From NCBI RefSeq assembly GCF_000002235.5, contig NW_022145610.1:30706306-30770305 (forward strand): DNA of 64,000 bases. The letters are read 5' to 3'. How positions within the stretch are numbered: position 1 is the stretch's first letter; each line of letters opens with the position of its first letter. The translations under genes were made by a program, and so were the position numbers. The stretch comes from Strongylocentrotus purpuratus (taxonomy: Eukaryota; Echinodermata; Echinoidea; Camarodonta; Strongylocentrotidae). Of this stretch, positions 23,732 to 34,281 are shown one piece after another. The notes under the pieces are model-generated. The model made no database searches. It was not told the DNA's origin and saw only the letters and a list, made by a program, of their open reading frames with translations.

Positions 23732-26262
23732 GAGACGTCTAACCCGGGGTTGTGTCTACGGATCTGTCGAATGGTTGGCCGCTCACCATTGTTGACGCAT
23801 TCGATGACTGTACTGATGTCTTGATCTAGTTGCTGTTCATGTTGAACATCTACATCACTGTCAAGGATTACACCACGATAAGGATGAAGGACGTTTGGTG
23901 CAGACTGCCTCGTTGCATCTTTGGGAGTAGATGTGTTCATTGATGAACGAGTCTCGACTGCATTACACAGTGGATTGGTCACCATGTGCTTGAGTAGCTG
24001 ATCCGTCAATCTTGGAGTGACTTGGCTCTCTTGACTCGGGCGTCTAGATAATGCATCTGCATTTCTGTGTGATTGTCCTTTCTTGTGAATAAGGCTGAAC
24101 GTGTAGGAATTGAGTTCCAATATCCATCGTGTTCTCTTCCCAGTTGCATCGTCTTGAATTGGGAACTTCCTGAGAGCCAAAAGAGGTTTGTGGTCTGTCA
24201 GGATAGTGAAGTGTTGGTGTCTCAGATAATGACGAAAATGGCGAACAGCTGTAACAATTGCCCAGAGCTCTCGATCATAGGTAGACCATTTCTTCTGTGT
24301 AGCGCTGAGAGTTTGGCTGAAGTAGGAGATTACACGTTCTTTACCATCTTGAGTCTGTGAGAGGACAGCACCAACTGCATGAAGGGATGCATCCGAAGAT
24401 AGGATGAACTCCTTTTCAAAGTCTGGATAGGCGAGGAGAGGTGGATTGGTTAGAGCTTCTTTCAGATGTTGAAAAGCATTTTCACACTCTGCTGTCCATA
24501 CAAACTGTTGACCTTTTTGTGTAAGGGTCGACAAGGGAGTTGCAATCTTAGAGAAACTTGGCACAAAACGTCGGTAGAAAGATGCCAGGCCAAGGAAGGA
24601 TCGGACATCAGTCGGTGTCCTCGGCTGAGGCCAGGACTTGACTTTCTCAACGTTGTTTGGGTCAGGTTTCACTCCGTCGGTGTTGATTATGTGGCCAAGA
24701 TACGTAACTTCTTTCTTGAAAAAGCCACACTTGGAGGGTTTGAGTTTGAGTCCAGCGTCTCTGAATCGTTGCAATACTTCTTGGAGGTTCTTGCAATGAT
24801 CATCGAAGTCCTTGCCCATGACTATGCAGTCATCAAGGTATACAAGGCATGTAGACCAGTGGAGGCCATGTAGAACGGCTTCCATGAGGCGCTGAAATGT
24901 CATGGGAGCGTTGACCAGTCCGAATGGCATGACAGTGAACTGGTAAAGCCCTGTGCCTGTGGTAAAAGCAGTCTTCTCTGTATCTTGGGGATCGAGCTTG
25001 ACCTGCCAATATCCACTTGATAAGTCCATGACGCTGAAATATGCTGATGAAGAAAGGGAGTCAATTGAATCATCTTGACGTGGAATAGGGTGAGAATCTC
25101 GAACAGTTACTGCATTGAGTTTTCTGTAATCCACGCAAAATCTGTATGTGTTGTCCTTCTTCTTCACCATGACGATTGGGCTCGCCCATGGGCTGAAGCT
25201 CTCTTCAATGATGCCTCTTTGCAGAAGTTCATCCACTTGCTCCTGAATTTCCACTCTCATTGCTGGTGAAGTTCGATACGCCCTCTGTCGTATTGGAGTA
25301 GCTGTGGTGGTGTCAATGTGGTGATGAATAATGTCAGTCTGACCAATATCCTGAGACGTCGTGCTGAAAATATCACTGTAGGTCTGAAGAAGATGTTCAG
25401 CTTTCTCGTACTCTGTCCTCGTGAGTTCTGAAGAAGGGAGAACACCAGCAACTGGTGACTTGTCTGTCACTTGTGGATCAGCGTCAGTAGTTACGCTCAT
25501 GATCTTGTATTCCTCTTCGGTATCCCCAGTAATGGAGAAGAATTGACCAAGGCAGGTGTCTGCAGGTAGATCGACTGCTTCGTCAGAGGGATTAATGAGG
25601 CGTACTAGAATAAGACCATCTTGAGGCTTGAACAGAGATCTGGCACCGATAACAGGAATGTGATCTTGCAATGTAGGTTCAAAGTAGCCATCATAGTCTC
25701 TTGGTACGATGTCGAACTGTGGCGACGACAATCTTCCCTGGACATGAGTTTCGCAGCTTGGGGGAATCCGAGCTTGTCCAACAAGAGAAACTTTACATTT
25801 CAGCGGGGCTTGGTATTGCTGACGATCGATGAAGGGAATAACATTTCCAGGCATGTTGAACGATGTTGGCGATATGCAGGCATTCTGGCTGTCAACAAAG
25901 TCCCATCCAAGGACAACTGAATGAGTGATGTTGCGTGCAACAACGAACTTGTGTTGTGTAGCCTTGTTCCCTAAGTGCAGAGATGGTACGATTGTCCCAA
26001 TGTTGTCTACCAGCCCACCTGTGATAGTAGATGCCATGGATGTCAACTTTTCCAATGGGCTCCTTTGCGATGCTGGAATGGATGACAAAAATTTGGCACT
26101 CAACAGAGAGATGAATGATCCACTATCTACGAGTGCCAATACATAGACATTGTCGATAACGATAGGGATGTAGGGCGATTTCTTTGGCGAAATAGGTGCT
26201 ATTCGAATTGGGGCCTTGGTGTGTGTAGTTGATGAATGGCCCTCTTCCTCAACTACCAGAAG
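23521..26262 (-). CDS. pol: Gypsy pol: aspartic protease, reverse transcriptase, RNase H
   Basis: Frame entered by -1 frameshifting at 26262-26268; 41 codons precede the TTG at 26139. Counting from that TTG: protease motif L-V-D-S-G-S at residues 3-8 (catalytic D5); reverse transcriptase with F-C-V-D-Y-R-K (334-340), M-P-F-G-L-V-N-A-P (404-412) and active-site Y-L-D-D (434-437); RNase H with D583, E624, D649 and D695. After residue ~780 the frame leaves its proper course: the integrase continues in the -1 frame from about 23750. The last ~85 residues here are therefore out-of-frame reading. The domain set copies element RNA into DNA and processes the polyprotein. Confidence 0.93.
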   Translation of the reverse strand, partial: LLVVEEEGHSSTTHTKAPIRIAPISPKKSPYIPIVIDNVYVLALVDSGSFISLLSAKFLSSIPASQRSPLEKLTSMASTITGGLVDNIGTIVPSLHLGNKATQHKFVVARNITHSVVLGWDFVDSQNACISPTSFNMPGNVIPFIDRQQYQAPLKCKVSLVGQARIPPSCETHVQGRLSSPQFDIVPRDYDGYFEPTLQDHIPVIGARSLFKPQDGLILVRLINPSDEAVDLPADTCLGQFFSITGDTEEEYKIMSVTTDADPQVTDKSPVAGVLPSSELTRTEYEKAEHLLQTYSDIFSTTSQDIGQTDIIHHHIDTTTATPIRQRAYRTSPAMRVEIQEQVDELLQRGIIEESFSPWASPIVMVKKKDNTYRFCVDYRKLNAVTVRDSHPIPRQDDSIDSLSSSAYFSVMDLSSGYWQVKLDPQDTEKTAFTTGTGLYQFTVMPFGLVNAPMTFQRLMEAVLHGLHWSTCLVYLDDCIVMGKDFDDHCKNLQEVLQRFRDAGLKLKPSKCGFFKKEVTYLGHIINTDGVKPDPNNVEKVKSWPQPRTPTDVRSFLGLASFYRRFVPSFSKIATPLSTLTQKGQQFVWTAECENAFQHLKEALTNPPLLAYPDFEKEFILSSDASLHAVGAVLSQTQDGKERVISYFSQTLSATQKKWSTYDRELWAIVTAVRHFRHYLRHQHFTILTDHKPLLALRKFPIQDDATGKRTRWILELNSYTFSLIHKKGQSHRNADALSRRPSQESQVTPRLTDQLLKHMVTNPLCNAVETRSSMNTSTPKDATRQSAPNVLHPYRGVILDSDVDVQHEQQLDQDISTVIECVNNGERPTIRQIRRHNPGLDVSCGSIPNSSSKTVYSTGRRKTSLVISHSNLSYQTPSFQGYFKSYTVTHHPDISALIAQYREQSQCAIGPS
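23735..23765 (-). other. Frame break between RNase H and integrase
   Basis: The upstream frame (RNase H) and the integrase frame overlap but differ by one base. The integrase frame is closed by a TAG just upstream (about 23763), so the switch must occur within the CCCCGGG region. No X-XXY-YYZ heptamer is in register there. One missing G in that run would explain it, which points to a point deletion or sequencing error rather than programmed frameshifting. Confidence 0.6.
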
Positions 26263-26268
26263 TTTCCC
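26211..26268 (-). promoter_or_regulatory. Predicted -1 ribosomal frameshift signal at gag-pol (right copy)
   Basis: Same arrangement as in the left copy: heptamer GGGAAAC 26268-26262, spacer 26261-26257, stem 1 strands 26256-26249 and 26232-26225 (8 bp, no mismatch), possible stem 2 strands 26242-26238 and 26215-26211 (5 bp, all G-C). The gag stop is 26255-26253. The -1 frame is open from here through the protease motif, which makes frameshifting the natural way to make Gag-Pol. Confidence 0.75.
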
Positions 26269-27564
26269 TGCTGCTGGTCTTCAAAACGAACTTGACGATA
26301 GGGAGCCTGTCTATGGGAGTCAACTTGATAACCTGCAGTGGAAGGATGCTGCTGATTTCGGCTGCTAGACGATTCATAGGGCCGCCTAGATTGATATGCG
26401 TAGCTCCGATTAGGGCTTGGAGATATGCGTCTTGCATATTCAGGAGATCTGCGTCCTGCATATTCCGGAGATCTGTGTCTTGAATATCCTGGAGATCGGT
26501 GTCTTGCATATTCTGGAGATCTCTGTCTTGTATATTCTGGCGACCTGTGTCTTCGGTAGTCACGGCTTGGTGACGGAGACCCACGACGTTCCATGTGTCT
26601 TCCCTCATGGGCACGTCCTGAAGGGCTTCCACCACGTTGCTGAGATCTGCTAGGCCTTTCAACTGTCTCTAACTTTAAGGACATCCTGTCCAGCTTCTTT
26701 TCTAACTCGTTGAGTCTTGGCAGTAGTAGTCGTAAGACCGATGCTTCTGCAGGCGTCTTGTCCTGGACCCGATCATCTACAGCTGCTACTATACCAAAAT
26801 CGTGTGCTTGTTGTGCTCTTTCTACACGAAGTGCAATCTTCAAGGCCTCGTCAAAATCAAAGCCTCCGAGCTCGTGAATCTTAACTTGAAGCGGTTTGTC
26901 TACCCCGGCAACAAATCGTCGAAATCTCTCACCACCTTTTGCATTGTCATCATAAGACGGGAAAGCCTCTTCTACTAAGGAAGCAATGGCTGATGCAAAC
27001 ACTTCTAAAGGCTCACCTGGTTGGCGAGTTCGGGCAGTAATACAAGACTTGAATGTGTCAATAAACTGTGTCTGGCCGAAAACCCAATGAAAGATGGGAT
27101 ATTTTGTCATCGACAGAAACAGGAAGAAGAATTGACCAAGGCAGGTGTCTGCAGGTAGATCGACTGCTTCGTCAGAGGGATTAATGAGGCGTACTAGAAT
27201 AAGACCATCTTGAGGCTTGAACAGCGGTTTGTCTACCCCGGCAACAAATCGTCGAAATCTCTCACCACCTTTTGCATTGTCATCATAAGACGGGAAAGCC
27301 TCTTCTACTAAGGAAGCAATGGCTGATGCAAACACTTCTAAAGGCTCACCTGGTTGGCGAGTTCGGGCAGTAATACAAGACTTGAATGTGTCAATAAACT
27401 GTGTCTGGCCGAAAACCCAATGAAAGATGGGATATTTTGTCATCGACAGAAACAGGAAGAAGAATTGACCAAGGCAGGTGTCTGCAGGTAGATCGACTGC
27501 TTCGTCAGAGGGATTAATGAGGCGTACTAGAATAAGACCATCTTGAGGCTTGAACAGAGATCTG
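26253..27564 (-). pseudogene. gag: rearranged Gypsy gag, right copy
   Basis: Open frame 26253-27641, 462 codons, of which the first ~25 are satellite. Residues ~26-61 and ~139-172 are a piece of pol (F-K-P-Q-D-G-L-I-L-V-R, also at residues 170-180 of pol). Residues ~62-138 and ~173 on are gag: a capsid-like segment (F-I-D-T-F-K-S), a heptad-rich segment (L-P-R-L-N-E-L-E-K-K-L) and an SR-like tail with R-S-P-E-Y repeats that probably binds RNA in place of a zinc knuckle. Gag forms the particle shell. The 111-codon fusion unit occurs twice in frame, and the true N-terminus is lost, so a working shell protein is unlikely. Confidence 0.85.
27126..27564 (-). repeat. pol-derived segments fused into gag (duplicated)
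   Basis: Bases 27126-27224 and 27459-27557 repeat pol sequence 25537-25635; the second goes on 7 bp further (AGATCTG) to the satellite junction. At the gag side the join falls in GAAGAATTGACC-like sequence and at the other side in a shared G, so the joins show short homology. The left copy has the same at 1696-1794 and 2029-2134. Confidence 0.85.
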
Positions 27565-29669
27565 TCAATGAAAAAAATATAACTAAACAAAATAATAATA
27601 ATGGACCTCTTTACCCAAGGCTGTGTGTCTTTGTCGAGCACAAAATGATTCTGCTCGGGTATGCAGGCCAGTTGTTAGCCCATATTGGGCTTGAATAGAC
27701 TTGAATTGAAAGACCCTTTGTTTCACCTCGCGAAGTTTGGGCGTTTTCATATGAGGAGTAAAACCTTGCCCATCATTGAATTCATTTTGTAAAGTTGTTT
27801 ACAGACTGGAAAAGGATAGCATGGGAGTGTACAAATTGAATAAATGGATGTAAGTAGTACTGAAAATGTAAAAAACTTGTTTAACCAGGCAATAAGGGAC
27901 TCTTGAATGTAGTTTAAAAATTGGACATGGCTTTGGGGCTAACGCTACCGGCCACCGGCTACGCTGACGACCGCCAGCTAGCTGACGACCGCCGGCTACG
28001 CTGACGACCGCCGGCTACGCTGACGACCGCCGGCTACGCTGACGACCGCCGGCTACGCTGACGACCGCCGGCTACGCTGACGACCGCCGGCTACGCTGAC
28101 GACCGCCGGCTACGCTGACGACCGCCGGCTAGCTGACGACCGCCGGCTAGCTGACGACCGCCAGCTAAAAAAAGACCCCCCCCCAAAAAAAAAAGACGCC
28201 CCCCAAAAAGACCCCCCCCCCCAAAAAAAAAGACCCCCCCCCCCCAAGGGGCTCCATTACAGTTTTTTCCTACACTCAGCTGCTCCCCCTCACCATAGGC
28301 CCTTTTTCAAGTTTTTTTTGAGGAATCCATTGACATATTGTGGTTTGGAACCCTTTCCCATACATCAACAACACCAACAATAATTATTTTATCACACCAA
28401 ACTATGAGTGAGATGAAAATGGGTTCTAACATCAGTTTTTCTTTTTCAAAGATTTATAAAAAAAAATAAAAAAAAGCACTAGCTGGGAGTCGAACCCGAT
28501 ACCTTCCAGTTGCCAGGCGTTTGCCTATCCACTAGACTAATGTGTCACACTGGTAATCTTTATGTATTTTTTCATATTGATACTTATTTTTGTAGATGTA
28601 GCAAAAAACGTATTCTAACTAATTCAGAGAGTCGCTTGTTAAAAAAAGAGTATCAAATGTTATTTTCTCCTTTGTTGAGGAGGTGGGGGGGGGTGTCCCC
28701 TTTAAAAAAGGAGATGGACACGTCAATATCATGGGGTAAAGAAAAAAAATTAAAAAATAACATGAGGTATAAAGAAGAAGCTGGGAGTCGAACCCGAGTA
28801 CATACATACATTGCGTTGTGAAGCGATCAGTCTTATCCGCAAGACCACTTTGCCTCACTGCTACTAAGTGGCTCACTTCTTGGTCTTATAGCACTTTCTG
28901 CATGTTAACGACTTTAATATGTTGATTTACTGATTTAACGATTTCGGGATGCATAATTATTCATATTTTTGCAGTCCGATGTTGTCAAGATTGCCCGTAA
29001 ATGTTTTCTTTCAGTTACTGATATTTCTGATATAATAGTGAGGTTTTATGTTATTTTCATTTATTTTGCAATCTGCTGACTTAAACTTCAAGTGATATGA
29101 CAATAGGCCACTGCCCTGACATAGCATAATGAACAGAACACGGATCTATTCAATTTAGGATATGCTACGAATTCTGTAACAGGGCACAAATGAATAGGGA
29201 AGCTTGGCTATTCGATTCTGTGTTCAATAGCTTGCACCTGCAGCATCAATTAATGAATTGAAGAAAAAAAACCGACCCTCCCTTCATTGACGGAATATTT
29301 TTGTCAGTTGCGAGGATTACATAAGAGGTAATAATAGCATTCATGACATTGCAACAATGACCGCATTATGTTGATGTATTGTCCATAAAGGTACTGAGAA
29401 AGTCTTTCTCCTTGTCTGCATGGAGGACACGCACTTTAAATATCCCAATAGAAAAAGGATAGAATGGGGCTGTAGTCTCATTTAAAAAAAGGAAAGCGAT
29501 TTCGGGACAGTTCAAAATAATGCTGGGAAATGGAAATTAAAATGATACCGTTTTAAAAACCAGTTAGATATGGTTTAAGGACAAGAAGCATGAGATAATT
29601 CATTGCTCGGCAATCTGGACTGTATTTGAAACAGAGCATCCAATATTCCTGATATTTAATAGTATACTG
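27565..29669. repeat. Satellite monomer B1 (partner of A1)
   Basis: 2105 bp. It has 11 minisatellite copies in the same order of variants as A1 (27959-28167), and it shares AACCAGGCAA. The differences from A1 that I see are confined mainly to homopolymer lengths and module 1's upstream bases. Confidence 0.9.
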
Positions 29670-31598
29670 TCAATGAAAAAAATAAACTAAACTAAATAAT
29701 AATAATGGACCTCTTTACCCAAGGCTGTGTGTCTTTGTCGAGCACAAAATGATTCTGCTCGGGTATGCAGGCCAGTTGTTAGCCCATATTGGGCTTGAAT
29801 AGACTTGAATTGAAAGACCCTTTGTTTCACCTCGCGAAGTTTGGGCGTTTTCATATGAGGAGTAAAACCTTGCCCATCATTGAATTCATTTTGTAAAGTT
29901 GTTTACAGACTGGAAAAGGATAGCATGGGAGTGTACAAATTGAATAAATGGATGTAAGTAGTACTGAAAATGTAAAAAACTTGTTTAACCTGGCAATAAG
30001 GGACTCTTGAATGTAGTTTAAAAATTGGACATGGCTTTGGGGCTAACGCTACCGGCCACCGGCTACGCTGACGACCGCCAGCTGGCTGACGACCGCCAGC
30101 TAAAAAAAGACCCCCCCCCCCAAAAAAGACGCCCCCCAAAAGACCCCCCCAAAAAAAAAAAAGACCCCCCCCCCCCCAAGGGGCTCCATTACAGTTTTTT
30201 CCTACACTCAGCTGCTCCCCCTCACCATAGGCCCTTTTTCAAGTTTTTTTTGAGGAATCCATTGACATATTGTGGTTTGGAACCCTTTCCCATACATCAA
30301 CAACACCAACAATAATTATTTTATCACACCAAACTATGAGTGAGATGAAAATGGGTTCTAACATCAGTTTTTCTTTTTCAAAGATTTATAAAAAAAAATA
30401 AAAAAAGCACTAGCTGGGAGTCGAACCCGATACCTTCCAGTTGCCAGGCGTTTGCCTATCCACTAGACTAATGTGTCACACTGGTAATCTTTATGTATTT
30501 TTTCATATTGATACTTATTTTTGTAGATGTAGCAAAAAACGTATTCTAATTCAGAGAGTCGCTTGTTAAAAAAAGAGTATCAAATGTTATTTTCTCCTTT
30601 GTTGAGGAGGTGGGGGGGGGTGTCCCCTTTAAAAAAAGGAGATGGACACGTCAATATCATGGGGTAAAGAAAAAAAAATTAAAAAATAACATGAGGTATA
30701 AAGAAGAAGCTGGGAGTCGAACCCGAGTACATACATACATTGCGTTGTGAAGCGATCAGTCTTATCCGCAAGACCACTTTGCCTCACTGCTACTAAGTGG
30801 CTCACTTCTTGGTCTTATAGCACTTTCTGCATGTTAACGACTTTAATATGTTGATTTACTGATTTAACGATTTCGGGATGCATAATTATTCATATTTTTG
30901 CAGTCCGATGTTGTCAAGATTGCCCGTAAATGTTTTCTTTCAGTTACTGATATTTCTGATATAATAGTGAGGTTTTATGTTATTTTCATTTATTTTGCAA
31001 TCTGCTGACTTAAACTTCAAGTGATATGACAATAGGCCACTGCCCTGACATAGCATAATGAACAGAACACGGATCTATTCAATTTAGGATATGCTACGAA
31101 TTCTGTAACAGGGCACAAATGAATAGGGAAGCTTGGCTATTCGATTCTGTGTTCAATAGCTTGCACCTGCAGCATCAATTAATGAATTGAAGAAAAAAAC
31201 CCGACCCTCCCTTCATTGACGGAATATTTTTGTCAGTTGCGAGGATTACATAAGAGGTAATAATAGCATTCATGACATTGCAACAATGACCGCATTATGT
31301 TGATGTATTGTCCATAAAGGTACTGAGAAAGTCTTTCTCCTTGTCTGCATGGAGGACACGCACTTTAAATATCCCAATAGAAAAAGGATAGAATGGGGCT
31401 GTAGTCTCATTTAAAAAAAGGAAAGCGATTTCGGGACAGTTCAAAATAATGCTGGGAAATGGAAATTAAAATGATACCGTTTTAAAAACCAGTTAGATAT
31501 GGTTTAAGGACAAGAAGCATGAGATAATTCATTGCTCGGCAATCTGGACTGTATTTGAAACAGAGCATCCAATATTCCTGATATTTAATAGTATACTG
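29670..31598. repeat. Satellite monomer B2 (partner of A2)
   Basis: 1929 bp. It shares with A2 the CTGGCTG junction and the AACTAAACTAAAT lead-in but has two minisatellite copies where A2 has four. It carries a 4 bp deletion (CTAATTCAGAG reduced near 30547). Confidence 0.9.
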
Positions 31599-32068
31599 TC
31601 AATGAAAAAATATAACTAAACAAAATAATAATAATGGACCTCTTTACCCAAGGCTGTGTGTCTTTGTCGAGCACAAAATGATTCTGCTCGGGTATGCAGG
31701 CCAGTTGTTAGCCCATATTGGGCTTGAATAGACTTGAATTGAAAGACCCTTTGTTTCACCTCGCGAAGTTTGGGCGTTTTCATATGAGGAGTAAAACCTT
31801 GCCCATCATTGAATTCATTTTGTAAAGTTGTTTACAGACTGGAAAAGGATAGCATGGGAGTGTACAAATTGAATAAATGGATGTAAGTAGTACTGAAAAT
31901 GTAAAAAACTTGTTTAACCTGGCAATAAGGGACTCTTGAATGTAGTTTAAAAATTGGACATGGCTTTGGGGCTAACGCTACCGGCCGCCGGCTACGCTGA
32001 CGACCGCCGGCTACGCTGACGACCGCCAGCTAGCTGACGACCGCCAGCTAGCTGACGACCGCCAGCTA
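31599..32068. repeat. Satellite monomer B3, 5' part only (partner of A3)
   Basis: Matches A3 for 470 bp, including the 19, 19, 18, 18 bp minisatellite order, with one change (GGCCGCCGG for GGCCACCGG). Beyond it similarity drops. Confidence 0.88.
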
Positions 32069-32560
32069 AAAAAAGACCCCCCCCCAAAAAAAAAAAAGAC
32101 CCCCCCAAAAAAAGACCCCCCCCCCCAATAAAAAGACTCCCCCCCCCCCAAAAAAAAAAAATAAAAAATAAAAGACCTCCCAAAGGGGCTCCCTAACAGC
32201 TTTTTCCTACACTCAGCTGCTCCCCCTTCACCATAGGCCCTTTTTCAAGTTTTTTTGAGGAATCCATTGACATATTGTGCATTGGAACCCTTTCCCATAC
32301 ATCAACAATCAACAACACCAACAATAATTATTTTATCACACCAAAATTGGAAAAATGATTAACTTTTAATATCTGGCTTTTGGGCTTTAAAACAAAATAC
32401 ACTAGCTGGGGATCGAACCCGATACCTTCCACTTACTAGGCGGTTGCCAGGCGTTTGCTTATCCACGAGACCACTTTGCCTCACTACGATTACCTGGTTC
32501 ACTTTTAGTATTTAACACTGTGCTTTTAGTTGTTAACACTTTCAGCTAGCTGACGGCAGG
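32069..32560. repeat. Decayed satellite monomer at the array edge, with one tRNA-like module
   Basis: A diverged continuation of the monomer: C/A block, the GGGGCTCC and CACTCAGCTGCTCCCC segments, and then a single tRNA-like module (about 32402-32490, minus strand, B box GGTTCGATCCC). This module starts like module 2 (GAGGCAAAGTGGTCT) and ends like module 1 (GGTATCGGGTTCGA). It looks like an older form from which the two modules arose, or a recombinant of them. Confidence 0.7.
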
Positions 32561-33420
32561 CGCAGCTATACCCCCTAAAGGCAGACGCAGATCCAGGGCG
32601 CCGGGAGGGCCTTGCCCCCCCCCCCCGCAAAAAAAGAGAGAGAGAGAAGGAAAAGAAGGGAAAGGGAAAGAGGAGAGAAAGGGAAAGAAAGAAGAGAAAG
32701 AGGAAGAAGAAGGGAAAAAGGGGGGGAAGAAGCAGATCAAGGGCCGAAAGGGTCTTGGATCCCAGCTGTCACCCCCCCCCCCCCCCCCATTACAAAATAA
32801 GAGAGAATGATGAAAAGGGTAAGAAAAAGGAAAAGAAGAGATAAAGGGAGGTAAAAACGGAAGAAGAAAAGAAAAGAAGCGGGATATCAGTTTTTGCCGC
32901 CAACAAGTTGTAGTTCAGAGGGTTAAAGCCCTAGACCCTACGCCAATAAACGCTACGCTCTGCCTTATCGTAAATACCACTCCCCCAACCTACTTAGAGA
33001 AACGTTCAGCGAGGCCTGCATAAAAAGTGGTGGTGCGGTTTTTTTTTCTACCCCCCCCCCAAACGTTTTTGCTCATTTCGCCACTGCCGGTGTCACCATT
33101 ACGTACCAATATTTGGCTAGCATAATTTCAAATACATTGACATATTGTGCATTGGAACCCCATTGGAACCCTTTCCCATACATCAACAATCAACAACACC
33201 AACAATAATTATTTTGTCACACCTAAATTGGAAAAAATGATTAACTTTTGATATCTGGCTTTTTTTGCTTTAAAGAAAAATTGTAACTGATCTCCCCTAC
33301 CTTCATCAACTTTTAATATCTGGCTTTTTTGCTTTAAAGAAAAATTGTAACTGATCTCCCCTACCTTTCTTCTTCCTCTTCCCCCCCCCCCCATACTTCT
33401 CTCACCCTCTCTCATTTAAG
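32561..33420. repeat. Low-complexity and repeat-fragment region without genes
   Basis: A purine-rich (GAGA/GGAAA) tract at 32630-32735 and 32797-32880 and poly(C) runs. A further fragment of the satellite edge (CATATTGTGCATTGGAACC, from 33137) runs to ~33260. A ~66 bp tandem duplication follows (33241-33306 and 33307-33372; shared TATCTGGCTTTTTTGCTTT). Reading frames here are purine repeats, not genes. Confidence 0.7.
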
Positions 33421-34281
33421 TTTGGTGAGGGAGGCAGGGGCCTTTCGCCCCCTCCCCCGATCCACACGATGTTGATGGGATTAATCGCAACTGATCTCTG
33501 CTTCTTTTCACCCTTTTCTTTTTTCTACCTCTTTTGTGTTCCATTTTAGCTCTCCTCTTTCCCTTTCCTTTCTCTCTTTTTTTTTTTTGGCGAGAAGGGG
33601 GGGGGTTGGTCTGGGGGGGGGGCAGAGGCAAAGGCCTTTTTCCGCGATCTTGGGGGGGGGTAGTGAGCACCTTTTTTTTTTTGGGGGGCCCTCGAAATTT
33701 TAACAATTTGCACCCCCCCCCCCCCCCCCCCCCCCATCCCCCTACTAGATCCGCCACTGCCTGTAGTTTCATCCCTGGCTAGCTGGTTAAGCTGAATATG
33801 GGTTATCTAGTCGTTTCATTCATTAAGTATAATTATAATTATACTTAATATACTTGTATCAGGGATATGAGAGTACATCCCTGTTTGTTTTGACTATGTA
33901 TACGTGTGGACTAGAGTACGGACATTCGGTGCGGCAGGAGGACTACAGGCGCGGATCCAGGATTTTCCGATAGGGGGGCCGGAAATTTGAAAATTGCGCA
34001 GACAGTTTTTCAACTCAACACACCAATACTGACAAGGTCATATTAGAAGCACCATACCGGTATTTTTTTTGACATTTTCATCGGGGGGGGGCTGAAGCCT
34101 CTTGCCCGAAAAAGTAATTTTCTGGTTTCACAATTCGGCTAGTGAGCGAAGCGAGCGAGCAAAAATTTGAGGATAATATGTATTTTGTGAAAGTGTTATT
34201 TATCACCAAAATATACGAGAAAAGATATAACAAATTCATATTCGGGCAGCTCGCTGTCACCTCCCCCCCCCCCCCCCCCAA
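33421..34281. other. Intergenic, homopolymer-rich, with decayed transposon ends
   Basis: Long G runs (33597-33660) and a C run (33713-33735). GATCCGCCACTG (33750-33761) and GGCGCGGATCCAGG (33950) are the kind of ends found on dispersed hAT-like elements, but I could not pair them. An AT-rich palindrome, TAAGTATAATTATAATTATACTTA, is centred near 33837. No credible gene. Confidence 0.5.

Larger units (their letters stand above)
20137..27564 (-). mobile_element. Gypsy-type LTR retrotransposon, right copy (gag-pol-integrase-3' LTR, no 5' LTR)
   Basis: Minus-strand element reading gag (27564-26253), protease-RT-RNase H (26262-23521), integrase (23731-21728), a short untranslated part and a 3' LTR (about 21499-20137). 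Protease before RT, RNase H and then integrase is the Gypsy/Metaviridae order. It is defective: no 5' LTR or primer site, a scrambled gag N-terminus, and a frame break between RNase H and integrase. It is bordered on both sides by the 1.97 kb satellite. The presence of a nearly full set of domains and readable frames suggests that it was active recently. Confidence 0.9.
27565..32068. repeat. Satellite array B: two complete monomers and a partial third
   Basis: Monomers start at 27565, 29670 and 31599. B1, B2 and B3 share monomer-specific variants with A1, A2 and A3 in the same order, so array B began as a copy of the left part of array A and did not expand. The third stops being similar after the minisatellite at ~32068, where the decayed edge begins. 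Confidence 0.93.
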
